A stretch of 64,000 nucleotides of DNA from Thermococcus camini (lineage in GTDB: Archaea > Methanobacteriota_B > Thermococci > Thermococcales > Thermococcaceae): assembly GCF_904067545.1 (NCBI RefSeq), contig NZ_LR881183.1, positions 1,802,277 through 1,866,276 on the forward strand, written 5' to 3'. The position numbers were made by a program, and so were the translations under genes. The notes under the pieces are model-generated. The model worked only from the letters and a program-made list of their open reading frames with translations, had not been told where the DNA came from and did no database searches. Below, piece by piece: positions 17,833 to 26,363 of this stretch (its first letter is position 1; every line of letters begins with the position of its first letter).

Positions 17833-18855
17833 ATGAGACGCAGATTTTTCTTTGTTATTATCTTCCTTATTTTTTTAGAATCTCCTCAAGTGGTGCTATC
17901 ACTAAACATTGTCCAAAATGGTACTTATGTTAAATATGCTCTACTGGCACCAACAGGCAGAGAAAAAAATGAGATCAATATATTCGAGGTTTATCTCCCA
18001 TGGCTACCTAAGGACGCGCGCGAGGCCATTAATGAACACCTGGAAGAGACAAACAGGGAAAAGCTTATATCTTTATTCGTGAGGGGGGATGTTTTCATAA
18101 CGCTTAATATATCAGACGTGAGGAACAACATTGCGCTTGTAAACATTACGCTTCAGCTTAACGACGTATGGGTAAATAACAGGCATCATATCCCTCAGTT
18201 AAACATTTCCCGGACTCTTGTTCTCGATACAATGACAATGGAATACAAGACAAAGAACAATATAACACTGGGAAGACCTATCTTCTTCATTGACCCTATA
18301 CACCCTCCCAAGAAGGGCTCTCTGATGGTCAATATGAAGCCCGTCAAGGAACTGGGAGCAATAACAAAGAACCTCGTCGTTGGGAACATCTCGTATCAGT
18401 GGGGAGAAAACTCCAGGCTCCACACGTATTATCGTGTGTTCCAACCACCGTATATCTATGTTTCAAGCTCTGTGGTACCCTTCAACTGGGAGATAGACGG
18501 AGGATATTACTCGGCTACCATAGGAACGTACTACGTTTATGATTTTGATACAGGCGTGCTAATAACGGCATATTCCGACGTAAGCCCAGAGCTACTAGCC
18601 CTAGGGGTCATAAATGGGGACAGCTACGATTACCTAGCCGCAGAAAATATGGACAAACTGGAAAAAAAGGGTACAAAGTACGAGCTATGGAATCCTGGAT
18701 TTAATCTTTACGATACTAACATCGAGTTCCCTGAAACTTCCTCCACAGCCGCCCCAAGAACGGGAATGAGGTACTTCTTCCTGTTATCCTTAACGTGCCT
18801 CATTATAACCTACTCAATGACGCAGGCCAAGTTACTATTGCAAAACAACAGATAA
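17833..18855 (+). CDS. Membrane-anchored extracellular protein, paralogue A (A/C subtype)
   Basis: The 340-residue protein has a signal peptide (MRRRFFFVIIFLIFL, ending near VVLS), a large extracellular domain rich in N-glycosylation sequons, and one C-terminal membrane segment (YFFLLSLTCLIITYS) with a basic tail. Shared landmarks with its three paralogues are NGTYVKYAL, LPKDA, VRGDVFITL, the LHTYYRVFQPPYIYV block, a VYDFDTGVLIT strand and GFNLYDTNIEFPETSS. No enzyme motif is visible. Start ATG 17833 follows GGAGGTAAC. Location next to a secreted small protein suggests a partner, receptor or self-protection protein; this is inference. Confidence 0.82.
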   Translation: MRRRFFFVIIFLIFLESPQVVLSLNIVQNGTYVKYALLAPTGREKNEINIFEVYLPWLPKDAREAINEHLEETNREKLISLFVRGDVFITLNISDVRNNIALVNITLQLNDVWVNNRHHIPQLNISRTLVLDTMTMEYKTKNNITLGRPIFFIDPIHPPKKGSLMVNMKPVKELGAITKNLVVGNISYQWGENSRLHTYYRVFQPPYIYVSSSVVPFNWEIDGGYYSATIGTYYVYDFDTGVLITAYSDVSPELLALGVINGDSYDYLAAENMDKLEKKGTKYELWNPGFNLYDTNIEFPETSSTAAPRTGMRYFFLLSLTCLIITYSMTQAKLLLQNNR

Positions 18856-18900
18856 ATTCAAATAAGCCACAGGATATTAAAAACTCTCCAACACAGTAAG

Positions 18901-18944
18901 ACTTATAAGGCCCGACGCGTCATTACTAATGCCTCCCATGGAGG
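18901..18944 (+). promoter_or_regulatory. Promoter and leader hairpin of secreted-protein copy 2
   Basis: TATA box ACTTATAAG (18901-18909) is followed by the conserved GCGTCATTACTAATG block and the stem CCTCC-CAT-GGAGG (18932-18944), whose right arm is the ribosome site of the gene at 18952. The segment ATTAAAAACTCTCCAACACAGT just upstream is shared with copy 3. Confidence 0.55.
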
Positions 18945-18951
18945 TGCTACC

Positions 18952-19314
18952 ATGAAGCGTAGGATACTGCTCGGAGTCCTCCTCGTTGGAGGACTGTTGA
19001 TCGGCCTCGTGAATGCGGCAGGTAGCGTTTCCACCCAAAGCTGTTGGACGCCATGGGACCACAACAGCGACGTTAGGCAGTGGAGCGACAATGAATGGGT
19101 CTGGGCCGGCATTCACGGACAAGTACTCGTGTGTGATGGAAAGTTCCAGAAGGTCCTCACAGACACAGTTTACGGAACAGCCACAGCAAAAGGTGTGGAA
19201 GTAATTAAAAGGGAAGTCATTAGAGACCCGCGCATTTCCTATGCTAGAGTGAAGTACATAAGGAACGGAATGATCGACGAAGCATTTGCAGACATTCCTA
19301 ATTACTTTGGATAA
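18952..19314 (+). CDS. Small secreted two-cysteine protein, copy 2
   Basis: The 120-residue precursor is nearly identical to copies 1 and 3 through the signal peptide and the first 60 or so mature residues (AGSVSTQSCWTPWDHNSDV, then VLVCDGKFQKVLTDTVYG). It diverges after TATAKG and ends ADIPNYFG. The 108 bases 19005-19112 are identical to 21557-21664 in copy 3. It carries its own promoter, so it is likely expressed as the head of a transcript continuing into paralogues B and C. Confidence 0.84.
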   Translation: MKRRILLGVLLVGGLLIGLVNAAGSVSTQSCWTPWDHNSDVRQWSDNEWVWAGIHGQVLVCDGKFQKVLTDTVYGTATAKGVEVIKREVIRDPRISYARVKYIRNGMIDEAFADIPNYFG

Positions 19315-19341
19315 ATGCAGCAAAAGCTGGAGGGAGAAGAC

Positions 19342-20385
19342 TTGAAAAAATACCTCACCTTTTTTATTGTTTTTTTCTTGGTGTCTACACCATTCACCCA
19401 GTTGTCACAGGCTTCAAGGGTGCCATACTGGTTCAAGGAGGGAACCTACATCAAATACGCTGTAAAAATGCCGGAACACCCAGGTAAGCACGAAGTGAAC
19501 GTATTTCCAGTATGGCCACCACTTCTCCCGAAAGATGCGTACGCTAAAATAAAAGAGGCATACGAGGGAACTTCAGGCTTGGTTAAAATGGATAACAACT
19601 CCATAGTGCCCCTGTTAGTGCGGGGCGACTCGTACCTGACTTTTGAGATTCTTGACGTCACCAATAAAACCGCCCTCGTGAAGGTTACCCTGGAGATGAA
19701 CAACGTGAGCGCGAGCCCCGAAGAAATCCTTCCCCGTCTGATTCTGTCAAAAATCCTTATCCTTAATCTGAGCGACACGACTTACTATGAAGAAGACGGC
19801 ACCCCAATCGGATCACCCATGTTCTTCATAGACCTTACCAATCCTCCAATGAAAGGGGAACACCTTCTCTCACAGGCATTTATGAAAAAATACCACCTCC
19901 GGGGAGATAATATTGTTGTAACAAATGTTTCATTCGCCTGGATGGAGGACAAAACCCTTCACACTCATTACAGGGACTTTCTGCCGCCTTACATCTACAT
20001 CGAGGGAAGAAGCAAGTACCTAGTCTACGACCTGAATACCGGAAGCAGAGTGGAAACCATAACCCAAATGATCTACGATATCGACACGGGAATTTTAATA
20101 ACGACGCTGTTCTGCGATGCCGCTCCGGAACTCGTCAGCTTGGGGGTTATCGACTCGTCTCCCCTGGATCGAGTGAACTCACGGAAGCTGGAGAGGCTCA
20201 TAGAGAAAGGTAAGGACGACAGGGAGTGGTGGGCACAGGGCTTCAACCTCTATGATACTAACGTTAAATTCCCGGAAACATCGTCATCAAAAACTCCGAG
20301 CACGGGAATGAGGCATTTCTTCGCGACTTCACTTGCACTCCTAGTCCTCACCGCTTTCCTTAACTGGAGGTGGAGAAGGAGATGA
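19342..20385 (+). CDS. Membrane-anchored extracellular protein, paralogue B (B/D subtype)
   Basis: The 347-residue protein has the same plan as paralogue A: signal peptide, extracellular beta-rich domain, and a C-terminal membrane segment with the tail RWRRR. It is closest to paralogue D, sharing EEDGTPIGSPMFF, YDIDTGILITT, PELVSLG and LDRVNSRKL. An in-frame ATG at 19315 abuts the preceding stop, but GGAGGGAG at 19329-19336 and the signal-peptide reading LKKYLTFFIVFFLV point to TTG 19342 as the start. The next gene overlaps it by ATGA. Function unknown. Confidence 0.8.
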   Translation: MKKYLTFFIVFFLVSTPFTQLSQASRVPYWFKEGTYIKYAVKMPEHPGKHEVNVFPVWPPLLPKDAYAKIKEAYEGTSGLVKMDNNSIVPLLVRGDSYLTFEILDVTNKTALVKVTLEMNNVSASPEEILPRLILSKILILNLSDTTYYEEDGTPIGSPMFFIDLTNPPMKGEHLLSQAFMKKYHLRGDNIVVTNVSFAWMEDKTLHTHYRDFLPPYIYIEGRSKYLVYDLNTGSRVETITQMIYDIDTGILITTLFCDAAPELVSLGVIDSSPLDRVNSRKLERLIEKGKDDREWWAQGFNLYDTNVKFPETSSSKTPSTGMRHFFATSLALLVLTAFLNWRWRRR

Positions 20386-21407
20386 GGAAAACCGCCGCCA
20401 TTGTCCTGACACTCTTGACACTCTCAATGACAATGCCTCCAGCTTACTCTCTCCCTTATTGGTTCAAGGAGGGAACCTACGTTAAATACGCCCTTCTGAT
20501 GCCGGAAAATCACGACGAGCGTGAATGGAATGCGTTTCAAGTATGGCCGGAACTTCTCCCGAAAGACGCTTATGAGAGCATGTCCGCTGTGGAGGAAATA
20601 GATACTGACTCCTTCATAACCCTTGTGGTGAAAGGGGACGTCTTCTTAACCTTTGAAATCGTTGATATGTCCAACGATACTGCCTCAATCAGAGTTACTT
20701 TAGAGATGAACAAAGTGCTGGTCAACTTCCACAAACCCCTCAACAGGCTAGTCCTTTCAAGGACGATACACCTCAACCTGACTGACATGATGTACCACCA
20801 AAACGGCATGGCTTTGGGAACGCCTGCTTTCTTTGTGGATCCTGCCAAATTGCCGGACAAAGGAACTCTGCTCGTTCGTTTGAGTACCCTTAGGAGGTTC
20901 AACTTCACGACCTCTGACTTAAAAGTGAACAACCTATCGTTCACCTGGATGGACAAAAAGATTCTCCACACGCACTATGGGGATTTTAATCCGCCATACA
21001 TCCTTGTCGGGAGCAACGAAGTGCCTCTGATATGGTCACGAGGGGAAGGTGGGATATGGGTCTCAGTTGCTTCAAGTAGGGTTTATGATTCAGATACGGG
21101 AGTTATGCTTACGACTCCACTGATGGGGCTTTCTCCAGAGTTGCTTACAATTGGAATTATAAACGGAGACAGTTACGACTACCTTGCCTGCAGAAGAATG
21201 AAGGAACTTTTCAATGAGGGCAAAGCGGATAGGGAGTGGTGGGAACCCGGCTTCAATCTTTACGATACTAACATCGAGTTCCCTGAAACTTCCTCCACAG
21301 CCGCCCCAAGAACGGGAATGAGGTACTTCTTCCTGTTATCCTTAACATTCCTCATCATAACTCAAACAATACAGAGAGCCAAGTTACTATTGCAAAACAA
21401 CAGATAA
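20382..21407 (+). CDS. Membrane-anchored extracellular protein, paralogue C (A/C subtype)
   Basis: The 341-residue protein shares the N-terminal block YWFKEGTYVKYALLMPE with paralogue B and the C-terminal third with A. The 92 bases 21255-21346 are identical to 18703-18794. It has a signal peptide ending PPAYS, an extracellular domain with THYGDFNPPYILV and VYDSDTGVMLTT, and a C-terminal membrane segment followed by the same tail AKLLLQNNR as A. The ATG overlaps the stop of B and has GGAGGTGGAGAAGGAG upstream, so translation is coupled. Confidence 0.82.
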   Translation: MRKTAAIVLTLLTLSMTMPPAYSLPYWFKEGTYVKYALLMPENHDEREWNAFQVWPELLPKDAYESMSAVEEIDTDSFITLVVKGDVFLTFEIVDMSNDTASIRVTLEMNKVLVNFHKPLNRLVLSRTIHLNLTDMMYHQNGMALGTPAFFVDPAKLPDKGTLLVRLSTLRRFNFTTSDLKVNNLSFTWMDKKILHTHYGDFNPPYILVGSNEVPLIWSRGEGGIWVSVASSRVYDSDTGVMLTTPLMGLSPELLTIGIINGDSYDYLACRRMKELFNEGKADREWWEPGFNLYDTNIEFPETSSTAAPRTGMRYFFLLSLTFLIITQTIQRAKLLLQNNR

Positions 21408-21452
21408 ATTTGAATGCTCTATGAAATATTAAAAACTCTCCAACACAGTAAG

Positions 21453-21497
21453 ACTTATAAGGCCCGATGCGTCATTACTAATGCTCCCTATGGAGGT
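21453..21497 (+). promoter_or_regulatory. Promoter and leader of secreted-protein copy 3
   Basis: TATA box ACTTATAAG (21453-21461) and the conserved GCGTCATTACTAATG block precede CTCC-CTAT-GGAG (21484-21495), a shortened version of the leader hairpin of copies 1 and 2. The ribosome site is GGAGGTGCT before ATG 21504. Confidence 0.5.
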
Positions 21498-21503
21498 GCT
21501 ACC

Positions 21504-21866
21504 ATGAAGCGTAGGATACTGCTCGGAGTTCTCCTGGTTGGAGGACTGCTTGTAAGCCTCGTGAATGCGGCAGGTAGCGTTTCCACCCAAAGCTGTTGGA
21601 CGCCATGGGACCACAACAGCGACGTTAGGCAGTGGAGCGACAATGAATGGGTCTGGGCCGGCATACACGGGCAAGTCCTCGTATGCAACGGCCAGTTCAA
21701 GATGGTTCTCACCGACACAGTTTACGGAACAGCCACAGCAAAGGGAGTCGAAGTGATAAGCAAGGGGCTTAAGATAGACTCAAAAAGATCGTATGCCTAC
21801 GTTACATACACCCGATATGGCTCGATAGAAACTGCCTTTGCAGACATTCCTAATTATTTCGGATGA
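21504..21866 (+). CDS. Small secreted two-cysteine protein, copy 3
   Basis: The 120-residue precursor has the same signal peptide and two-cysteine core as copies 1 and 2. The first half is identical in DNA to copy 2, while the stretch around CNGQFKMVLTDTVYG follows copy 1, so it is a mosaic. The C-terminal 40 residues (from AKGVEVISKG) are its own, ending ADIPNYFG. The frame extends 30 codons upstream, but the promoter, ribosome site and signal peptide place the start at ATG 21504. Confidence 0.84.
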   Translation: MKRRILLGVLLVGGLLVSLVNAAGSVSTQSCWTPWDHNSDVRQWSDNEWVWAGIHGQVLVCNGQFKMVLTDTVYGTATAKGVEVISKGLKIDSKRSYAYVTYTRYGSIETAFADIPNYFG

Positions 21867-21883
21867 TTTCGGAGGGAAACAGC

Positions 21884-22909
21884 GTGAGAAGAGCAGTTTT
21901 GTTTTTTCTAATTCTTTTTCTGGTTGTTTCACCCTTCTCAGGAGCACAAAGCATCGAAAAGCCAAAGACGCCCTCGTGGTTCAGAGATGGAACGTATTTG
22001 GTGTACACAATGATGATGCCAACGAATCCAAAAAAAGGAGAGGTAAATGTTATTGAGGTATGGCCTAGGTTACTTCCCCCTCAGGGTATCCCCAAGAGCA
22101 TTATCGAGGATTTGGACAATAGTTCAACCGTGACCCTCCTGGTTTCTGGGGACATGTATCTAACCATTAAGATCGTGAATACGACCAGCGATACTGCGTA
22201 TGTTCAGATCGAGCTTGAGTTAAATAATGTGAGTGCTAAACAGGGAATTATCATTCCCAGATTAAGCTTGAAGAAAACACTCCTTCTTAACCTAACAGAG
22301 ATGCTTTACTATGAAGAAGATGGTACACCAATTGGCAGCCCCATGTTTTTTGTGAATCCACTCCATTTGCCAAAAGAGGATGACTATATCGTTGTTCCAG
22401 CCTTTCTAAAGAAGTATGGCCTCATCTCGGACAGGATAACGATAAAGAACGTCTCATATACATGGATGGAGAACAGGGTACTCCACACACACTACAAAGA
22501 TTTCATGCCACCGTACCTCTACGTTGAGGGCAGGGGACTGTATCTTGTGTACAATCGACAAACAGGAGGAAGCTTTGATATTGTAACTCAGTTAGTTTAT
22601 GACATAGATACCGGCATTTTAATAACGACCGGACTCTGTGATATCACTCCTGAGCTTGTTAGTCTGGGCATCGTTAAAGTAATTGCCCTTGACAGGGTGA
22701 ACTCCAGGAAATTGTACAAGCTCATCGATGAGGGAAAGGCAGATAAGGAGTGGTATGCTCAGGGGTTCAACCTCTACGACACCAACGTCAAACTCCCAGA
22801 CTATGGAAGCGGACGTTCACCTTCGACGCCGGTTAAGTACTTCTTCGTCCTCTCGCTCGTTGTTCTCGCTATGACAGCTTTGTGGACGGAAAGGAGGTGG
22901 AAGCGGTGA
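21884..22909 (+). CDS. Membrane-anchored extracellular protein, paralogue D (B/D subtype)
   Basis: The 341-residue protein is built like paralogues A-C: signal peptide (VRRAVLFFLILFLVV), extracellular domain with PSWFRDGTYLVYTMMMP, EEDGTPIGSPMFF and LHTHYKDFMPPYLYV, then a membrane segment (YFFVLSLVVLAMTAL) and basic tail. The start is probably GTG 21884, seven bases after GGAGGG; ATG 21863 overlaps the stop of copy 3 but has no ribosome site. The stop overlaps the GTG start of the PEGA protein, linking this cassette to the export genes. Confidence 0.8.
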   Translation: MRRAVLFFLILFLVVSPFSGAQSIEKPKTPSWFRDGTYLVYTMMMPTNPKKGEVNVIEVWPRLLPPQGIPKSIIEDLDNSSTVTLLVSGDMYLTIKIVNTTSDTAYVQIELELNNVSAKQGIIIPRLSLKKTLLLNLTEMLYYEEDGTPIGSPMFFVNPLHLPKEDDYIVVPAFLKKYGLISDRITIKNVSYTWMENRVLHTHYKDFMPPYLYVEGRGLYLVYNRQTGGSFDIVTQLVYDIDTGILITTGLCDITPELVSLGIVKVIALDRVNSRKLYKLIDEGKADKEWYAQGFNLYDTNVKLPDYGSGRSPSTPVKYFFVLSLVVLAMTALWTERRWKR

Positions 22910-24495
22910 GATGGAAGGTCATTTTTCTGGCATTTTTGGTGGCCGGTCTGCTCGTTCCCCCTGCGCATTCGGCAGGAGGGCCCACTGAAAGGCCAGGCTA
23001 TCTGTTCGTTGAGGCACCCAGTGGCCTGGTGGCTGAGATAGTAGGGGTAGGCTCTTACGCTACTCCCGTAGGTCTGGCGCTCCCTCCAGGAAACTACACC
23101 GTCAGGATAACCGGAAACGTCACGGTGGTTGCCCAGGTTTCGGTGGTAGCTGAAACCGCCACCATCATTCGTGTGAACCCCGAGGAGATTGAAGATGCCG
23201 TTTCAGGGGAGGGAATCGTGTCGATAAGGGCAATCTTCAACGAGAGCGCCAACTACAGCCGGGAGAAGCTCAACCCGCCTTTTGACCCCTTTGCATTTCC
23301 CGGGGGATGCGGAAGCAGCTTCGGGTATCTCGACATATCGAACCCCTACCCAATGGGCCTCGCAGTACGGGGAAAGGACGGGGTGTACATAACCCTCAAT
23401 GGAACCTTCATGCACATCGGAGACGATGACGGGAAACCCTGTATTTTCCATGTTGAAGTGTACCCCGGGGGAAGTGAGCATCAGGAAAGCGTTAGAAACG
23501 CCACCTACATCGTCCCCTGGGCGCGGCTGGAGATAACCTCGGTTCCGGAAGGCCTAACGTTCTACATCACCGGGGGCCACAATAGGTACATCTTCTACAC
23601 CCCTCTGGGCCTCTACGTTCCCGCAATCCCCCACGATGTCCACAACGCCACCGCCATCGGTTACTACGGAACGATACGGATTCCGGTAATTCACAGGCTC
23701 GACACCCACGTCGTTGGGATAGCGGAGAACCACTATCTCATCGAAAGCGTCGTCAGGGTTGTTCCCAATGAGACTCACCACATCAACGTGGACATGGAAA
23801 AGGTGAAGTCCGCGCTGACGGTGGAAAGGAAGGTTGTGGGAGCAATTCCCCTCGAGGTAGATTCAGAGCCGGGCAACGCTTCCATAGTGGTTACCGATGG
23901 GGTTCTAAGGGCCTTCGCCGTCACTCCCGCCACGCTGTTCCTTCCACCCGGGAACTACACGGTCATAGCCTCGAAGGACAACCTCTCGGCTAAAGAATCC
24001 GTGGTTCTGGTCGAGAGCTCAAGCGTCTTCCTGAAGCTCTCCCCGGCCAGCGCAACCCTCACGGTCGTGACCTATCCAGGCAACGCGACGGTGCTCTTGA
24101 ACAGTAAGGAGGTCGTGGCAAGAAACCTCACCCTCAGCCCCGGGCGCTACAATCTCACCGTGAAGGCTCCCGGATACCTCACTAAGAGCATGGAGGTAAT
24201 CCTGGCCCCGAACGAGTCAAAGACCGTTGAGATAAGCCTGGAGAAAAAGCCAGCAGATGAGGATCCGAAAATCGTCATCTCGCCGCCTTCGAGTGGACCG
24301 GACGACATAAAATCTGGGGAGATGACAGAGACCGACGAGAACGACGTTCTCGGTAAAAACCAAACCCACTCGTTGCCCTCCACCGATAACGTTCCAAGCC
24401 GTGAAGAGAAGGAAAACCATCCCCTGTGGATCAAGCTGGCTACCCTGGCCGGAGTTGTTGCGGTCGTCTATCTGATCCTGAAAGTGAGGAGGTGA
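22906..24495 (+). CDS. PEGA-repeat surface protein with C-terminal membrane anchor
   Basis: The 529-residue secreted protein has a signal peptide ending AHSAGG, a first PEGA-like unit (LPPGNYTVRITGN near residue 60), a central extracellular domain of about 200 residues containing GCGSSFGYLDIS, and further PEGA-like repeats at about residues 315-445 (PPGNYTVIASKDN, SPGRYNLTVKAPGY). An acidic linker and a single membrane helix (LATLAGVVAVVYLILKV) follow. PEGA domains are beta-sandwich cell-surface modules. GTG 22906 with GGAGGTGG upstream is the start. It overlaps paralogue D and precedes the ABC permease by 4 nt. Confidence 0.86.
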   Translation: MRWKVIFLAFLVAGLLVPPAHSAGGPTERPGYLFVEAPSGLVAEIVGVGSYATPVGLALPPGNYTVRITGNVTVVAQVSVVAETATIIRVNPEEIEDAVSGEGIVSIRAIFNESANYSREKLNPPFDPFAFPGGCGSSFGYLDISNPYPMGLAVRGKDGVYITLNGTFMHIGDDDGKPCIFHVEVYPGGSEHQESVRNATYIVPWARLEITSVPEGLTFYITGGHNRYIFYTPLGLYVPAIPHDVHNATAIGYYGTIRIPVIHRLDTHVVGIAENHYLIESVVRVVPNETHHINVDMEKVKSALTVERKVVGAIPLEVDSEPGNASIVVTDGVLRAFAVTPATLFLPPGNYTVIASKDNLSAKESVVLVESSSVFLKLSPASATLTVVTYPGNATVLLNSKEVVARNLTLSPGRYNLTVKAPGYLTKSMEVILAPNESKTVEISLEKKPADEDPKIVISPPSSGPDDIKSGEMTETDENDVLGKNQTHSLPSTDNVPSREEKENHPLWIKLATLAGVVAVVYLILKVRR

Positions 24496-24499
24496 GGCA

Positions 24500-25270
24500 A
24501 TGCGGGCACAGATAAAGTGGGAGCTTGAAGACCCATACAACCTCATCGTCTTCATCTTTGGCTTCATCATGCTCGGCATCACCTTCTTCTCCGGCCTGAC
24601 GAGAAACGATACTGTGTTCATGATAGCCGGGCCTGACAGCGTAATAGTCTCTGAATCGGCCAAGAACATTGGCCTCACCCTGCCAAGGCTGGGGATCGAG
24701 GAGTACACGATATTCGCCCTCACCGGAGCGTTGCTGGTCTCGCTGATGCTAAGATATGACAGGGACACCAGGGTTGCCAAGAGCGTCTACAGCCTGCCCG
24801 TAAGGAACCACTCGGTGGTACTCTCTAAGGCACTCTCCGCCATGATGCTGCTCTTCCTCGCCTCAATCCTGCCGGCGTTCCTTGCCTTCATCTACATCCA
24901 CGGGGACGTTCCCGGGCTGATGAGTAGGGCACTCTTTGGAGAGGGCTTTTTAGCGGGCTATCTCCTCTACTGGGCGATGATGGTGCTCTACGTGGTATCC
25001 CTCTCAGCCCTGGTGGCGATGCTCTCACCAAACACCTTCGCTTCCCTCCTCGGGAGCATCACACTCCTCTACGTCCCCCTCGTGCTCAAACTGAGGAGCC
25101 TTCCACCCTCCGCTATTGATGACGCGTTCTTCAAGGCATACACCACCCAGTTTTATCCTCTCGATCGGATAGCGGCGTTCATTGACAGTTCGTTCTATAT
25201 AGGACTTCTCCTTCCCGTGGTAATGCTTGGCGTAGCCCTCATAGTCAGCGAGTGGAGGGACGTCTCATGA
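24500..25270 (+). CDS. ABC-2 type exporter permease
   Basis: The 256-residue integral membrane protein has six hydrophobic segments (starting near residues 12, 72, 108, 146, 175 and 232) and the LMLRYDRDTRVAKSVYSLPV loop typical of ABC-2 permeases. With the ATPase at 25701 and the small two-membrane-segment protein between them, it would form an exporter. GAGGTGAGGCA precedes the ATG. Its cargo is unknown; co-location with three small secreted proteins suggests a role in their release or in immunity. Confidence 0.85.
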   Translation: MRAQIKWELEDPYNLIVFIFGFIMLGITFFSGLTRNDTVFMIAGPDSVIVSESAKNIGLTLPRLGIEEYTIFALTGALLVSLMLRYDRDTRVAKSVYSLPVRNHSVVLSKALSAMMLLFLASILPAFLAFIYIHGDVPGLMSRALFGEGFLAGYLLYWAMMVLYVVSLSALVAMLSPNTFASLLGSITLLYVPLVLKLRSLPPSAIDDAFFKAYTTQFYPLDRIAAFIDSSFYIGLLLPVVMLGVALIVSEWRDVS

Positions 25271-25704
25271 GGCTCCTAAAGGCGGTACTGCTGTCGATGG
25301 TCATCATGACGATCCTGGTGTTCCCGATAGAGAAGAACGCGCTGACCCAGCCGATTTCCGAGGTCGTTCTCATGGGGCAGGGAATCATCGTGCCCTCCTC
25401 TGGAATGGTCATGCTGAGCTCCAGCGCCGACGAGGGAACCGAATACGCCGTCAGGGTCTTCGATCCGGAAAGCGGAAGGGCAGTCCTTGAGAGGAACGTG
25501 AGCGGAAGCTTCAGGGGCAGGGTTATGCTGGAGCATTCCGGCCCCTACTACTTCTCGGTTCAGACCATGACACCGGTGACGATGGCGGTCAGGGTCATAA
25601 ACAGGTATCCCTCGGTAACGGTGCTCAACATCAGGTACGGCCTGGGTGGAGTAAGCGCCCTGCTTCTGGCGGCAATCCTGCTGGTGGAGGGGAGGAAGAA
25701 ATGA
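25267..25704 (+). CDS. Small accessory membrane protein of the exporter operon
   Basis: The 145-residue protein has a membrane helix at each end (residues about 4-22 and 123-140) and a beta-rich extracellular middle (VVLMGQGIIVPSSGMVMLSS, SGPYYFSVQTMTPVTMAVRV), with a fold reminiscent of GOLD/emp24-like domains. That comparison is by eye. ATG 25267 overlaps the permease stop, and its own stop overlaps the ATPase start, so all three are coupled. I do not recognise the family. Confidence 0.78.
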   Translation: MRLLKAVLLSMVIMTILVFPIEKNALTQPISEVVLMGQGIIVPSSGMVMLSSSADEGTEYAVRVFDPESGRAVLERNVSGSFRGRVMLEHSGPYYFSVQTMTPVTMAVRVINRYPSVTVLNIRYGLGGVSALLLAAILLVEGRKK

Positions 25705-26363
25705 TAACCGCGAGAAACCTCACGAAGAGGTTTGGAAAGCTCGTGGCTCTGGATTCGGTGAATCTTGAAATAGACGGAGGACTAACGCTTATACTCGGTC
25801 CCAACGGCGGAGGAAAGAGCACCTTCCTGAACCTCTGCGCCGGCCTCTACAGGCCAAGCAAAGGGGAAATCAAGGTTCTCGGGGAAAACCCATGGAGCAA
25901 CGACGGGCTGAGGAAAAGGATAGGCGTCTCCTTCGACCCGCCGGCTCTTCCGAGGCACAGGACGGCCAGGGAATGGCTCGGTTACATAGCGGAGGTCAAG
26001 AGATTGGATAAAGACGAAGTCCTCAAGGCGGCGGAGCTTTTCTCGGCTATGAATTACCTCGACAGAAAGATGGGAGAGTACTCTGCTGGAATGCTCAAGA
26101 GGATCAGCCTGACCCAGGCATTCCTCGGAAAGCCGGAGCTGGTGCTCCTTGACGAACCCCTGGCAAACCTTGACCTGGAGGGAATAATGGAAGTGGCAAA
26201 GGTAATCGGAGAGCAGGCCCAAAAGGGAACCAACATGGTAGTGGTTTCCCACATCTGGCGCCCGCTGGTTGAGTTCGCTGACAGAATCGTCGTGATAGCC
26301 GCAGGAAAGGTTGTGATGACGGGAACCCCAGAAGAGGTGGTTCCGAAAATTGAGGAGATTTAG
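25701..26363 (+). CDS. ABC exporter ATPase
   Basis: The 220-residue ATPase would drive the ABC-2 permease two genes upstream. Walker A is GPNGGGKST at about residues 34-42, Walker B LVLLDEPLANLD and the switch histidine VVSHIW. The ABC signature reads YSAGMLKRI instead of LSGGQ-like, a deviation seen in some ABC-2 exporters. The ATGA start overlaps the preceding gene. It ends the island; the next gene is convergent and overlaps by 4 nt. Confidence 0.9.
   Translation: MITARNLTKRFGKLVALDSVNLEIDGGLTLILGPNGGGKSTFLNLCAGLYRPSKGEIKVLGENPWSNDGLRKRIGVSFDPPALPRHRTAREWLGYIAEVKRLDKDEVLKAAELFSAMNYLDRKMGEYSAGMLKRISLTQAFLGKPELVLLDEPLANLDLEGIMEVAKVIGEQAQKGTNMVVVSHIWRPLVEFADRIVVIAAGKVVMTGTPEEVVPKIEEI

Larger units (their letters stand above)
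17833..22909 (+). repeat. Tandem duplication of a three-gene unit (about 2.5 kb each)
   Basis: The order A - small 2 - B (17833-20385) is repeated as C - small 3 - D (20382-22909). A pairs with C and B with D by similarity, and the two units are 2553 and 2528 nt long. Small copy 1 stands in front of the first unit. Identical tracts (18703-18794 with 21255-21346; 19005-19112 with 21557-21664) show recent exchange between the units. Confidence 0.75.

Noticed and set aside
17460-21866. Assignment of the small secreted proteins to the lactococcin-972 family
   Set aside because: Signal peptide, size and neighbouring transporter are similar in outline, but the residue pattern does not align convincingly by eye. 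Left as an analogy.
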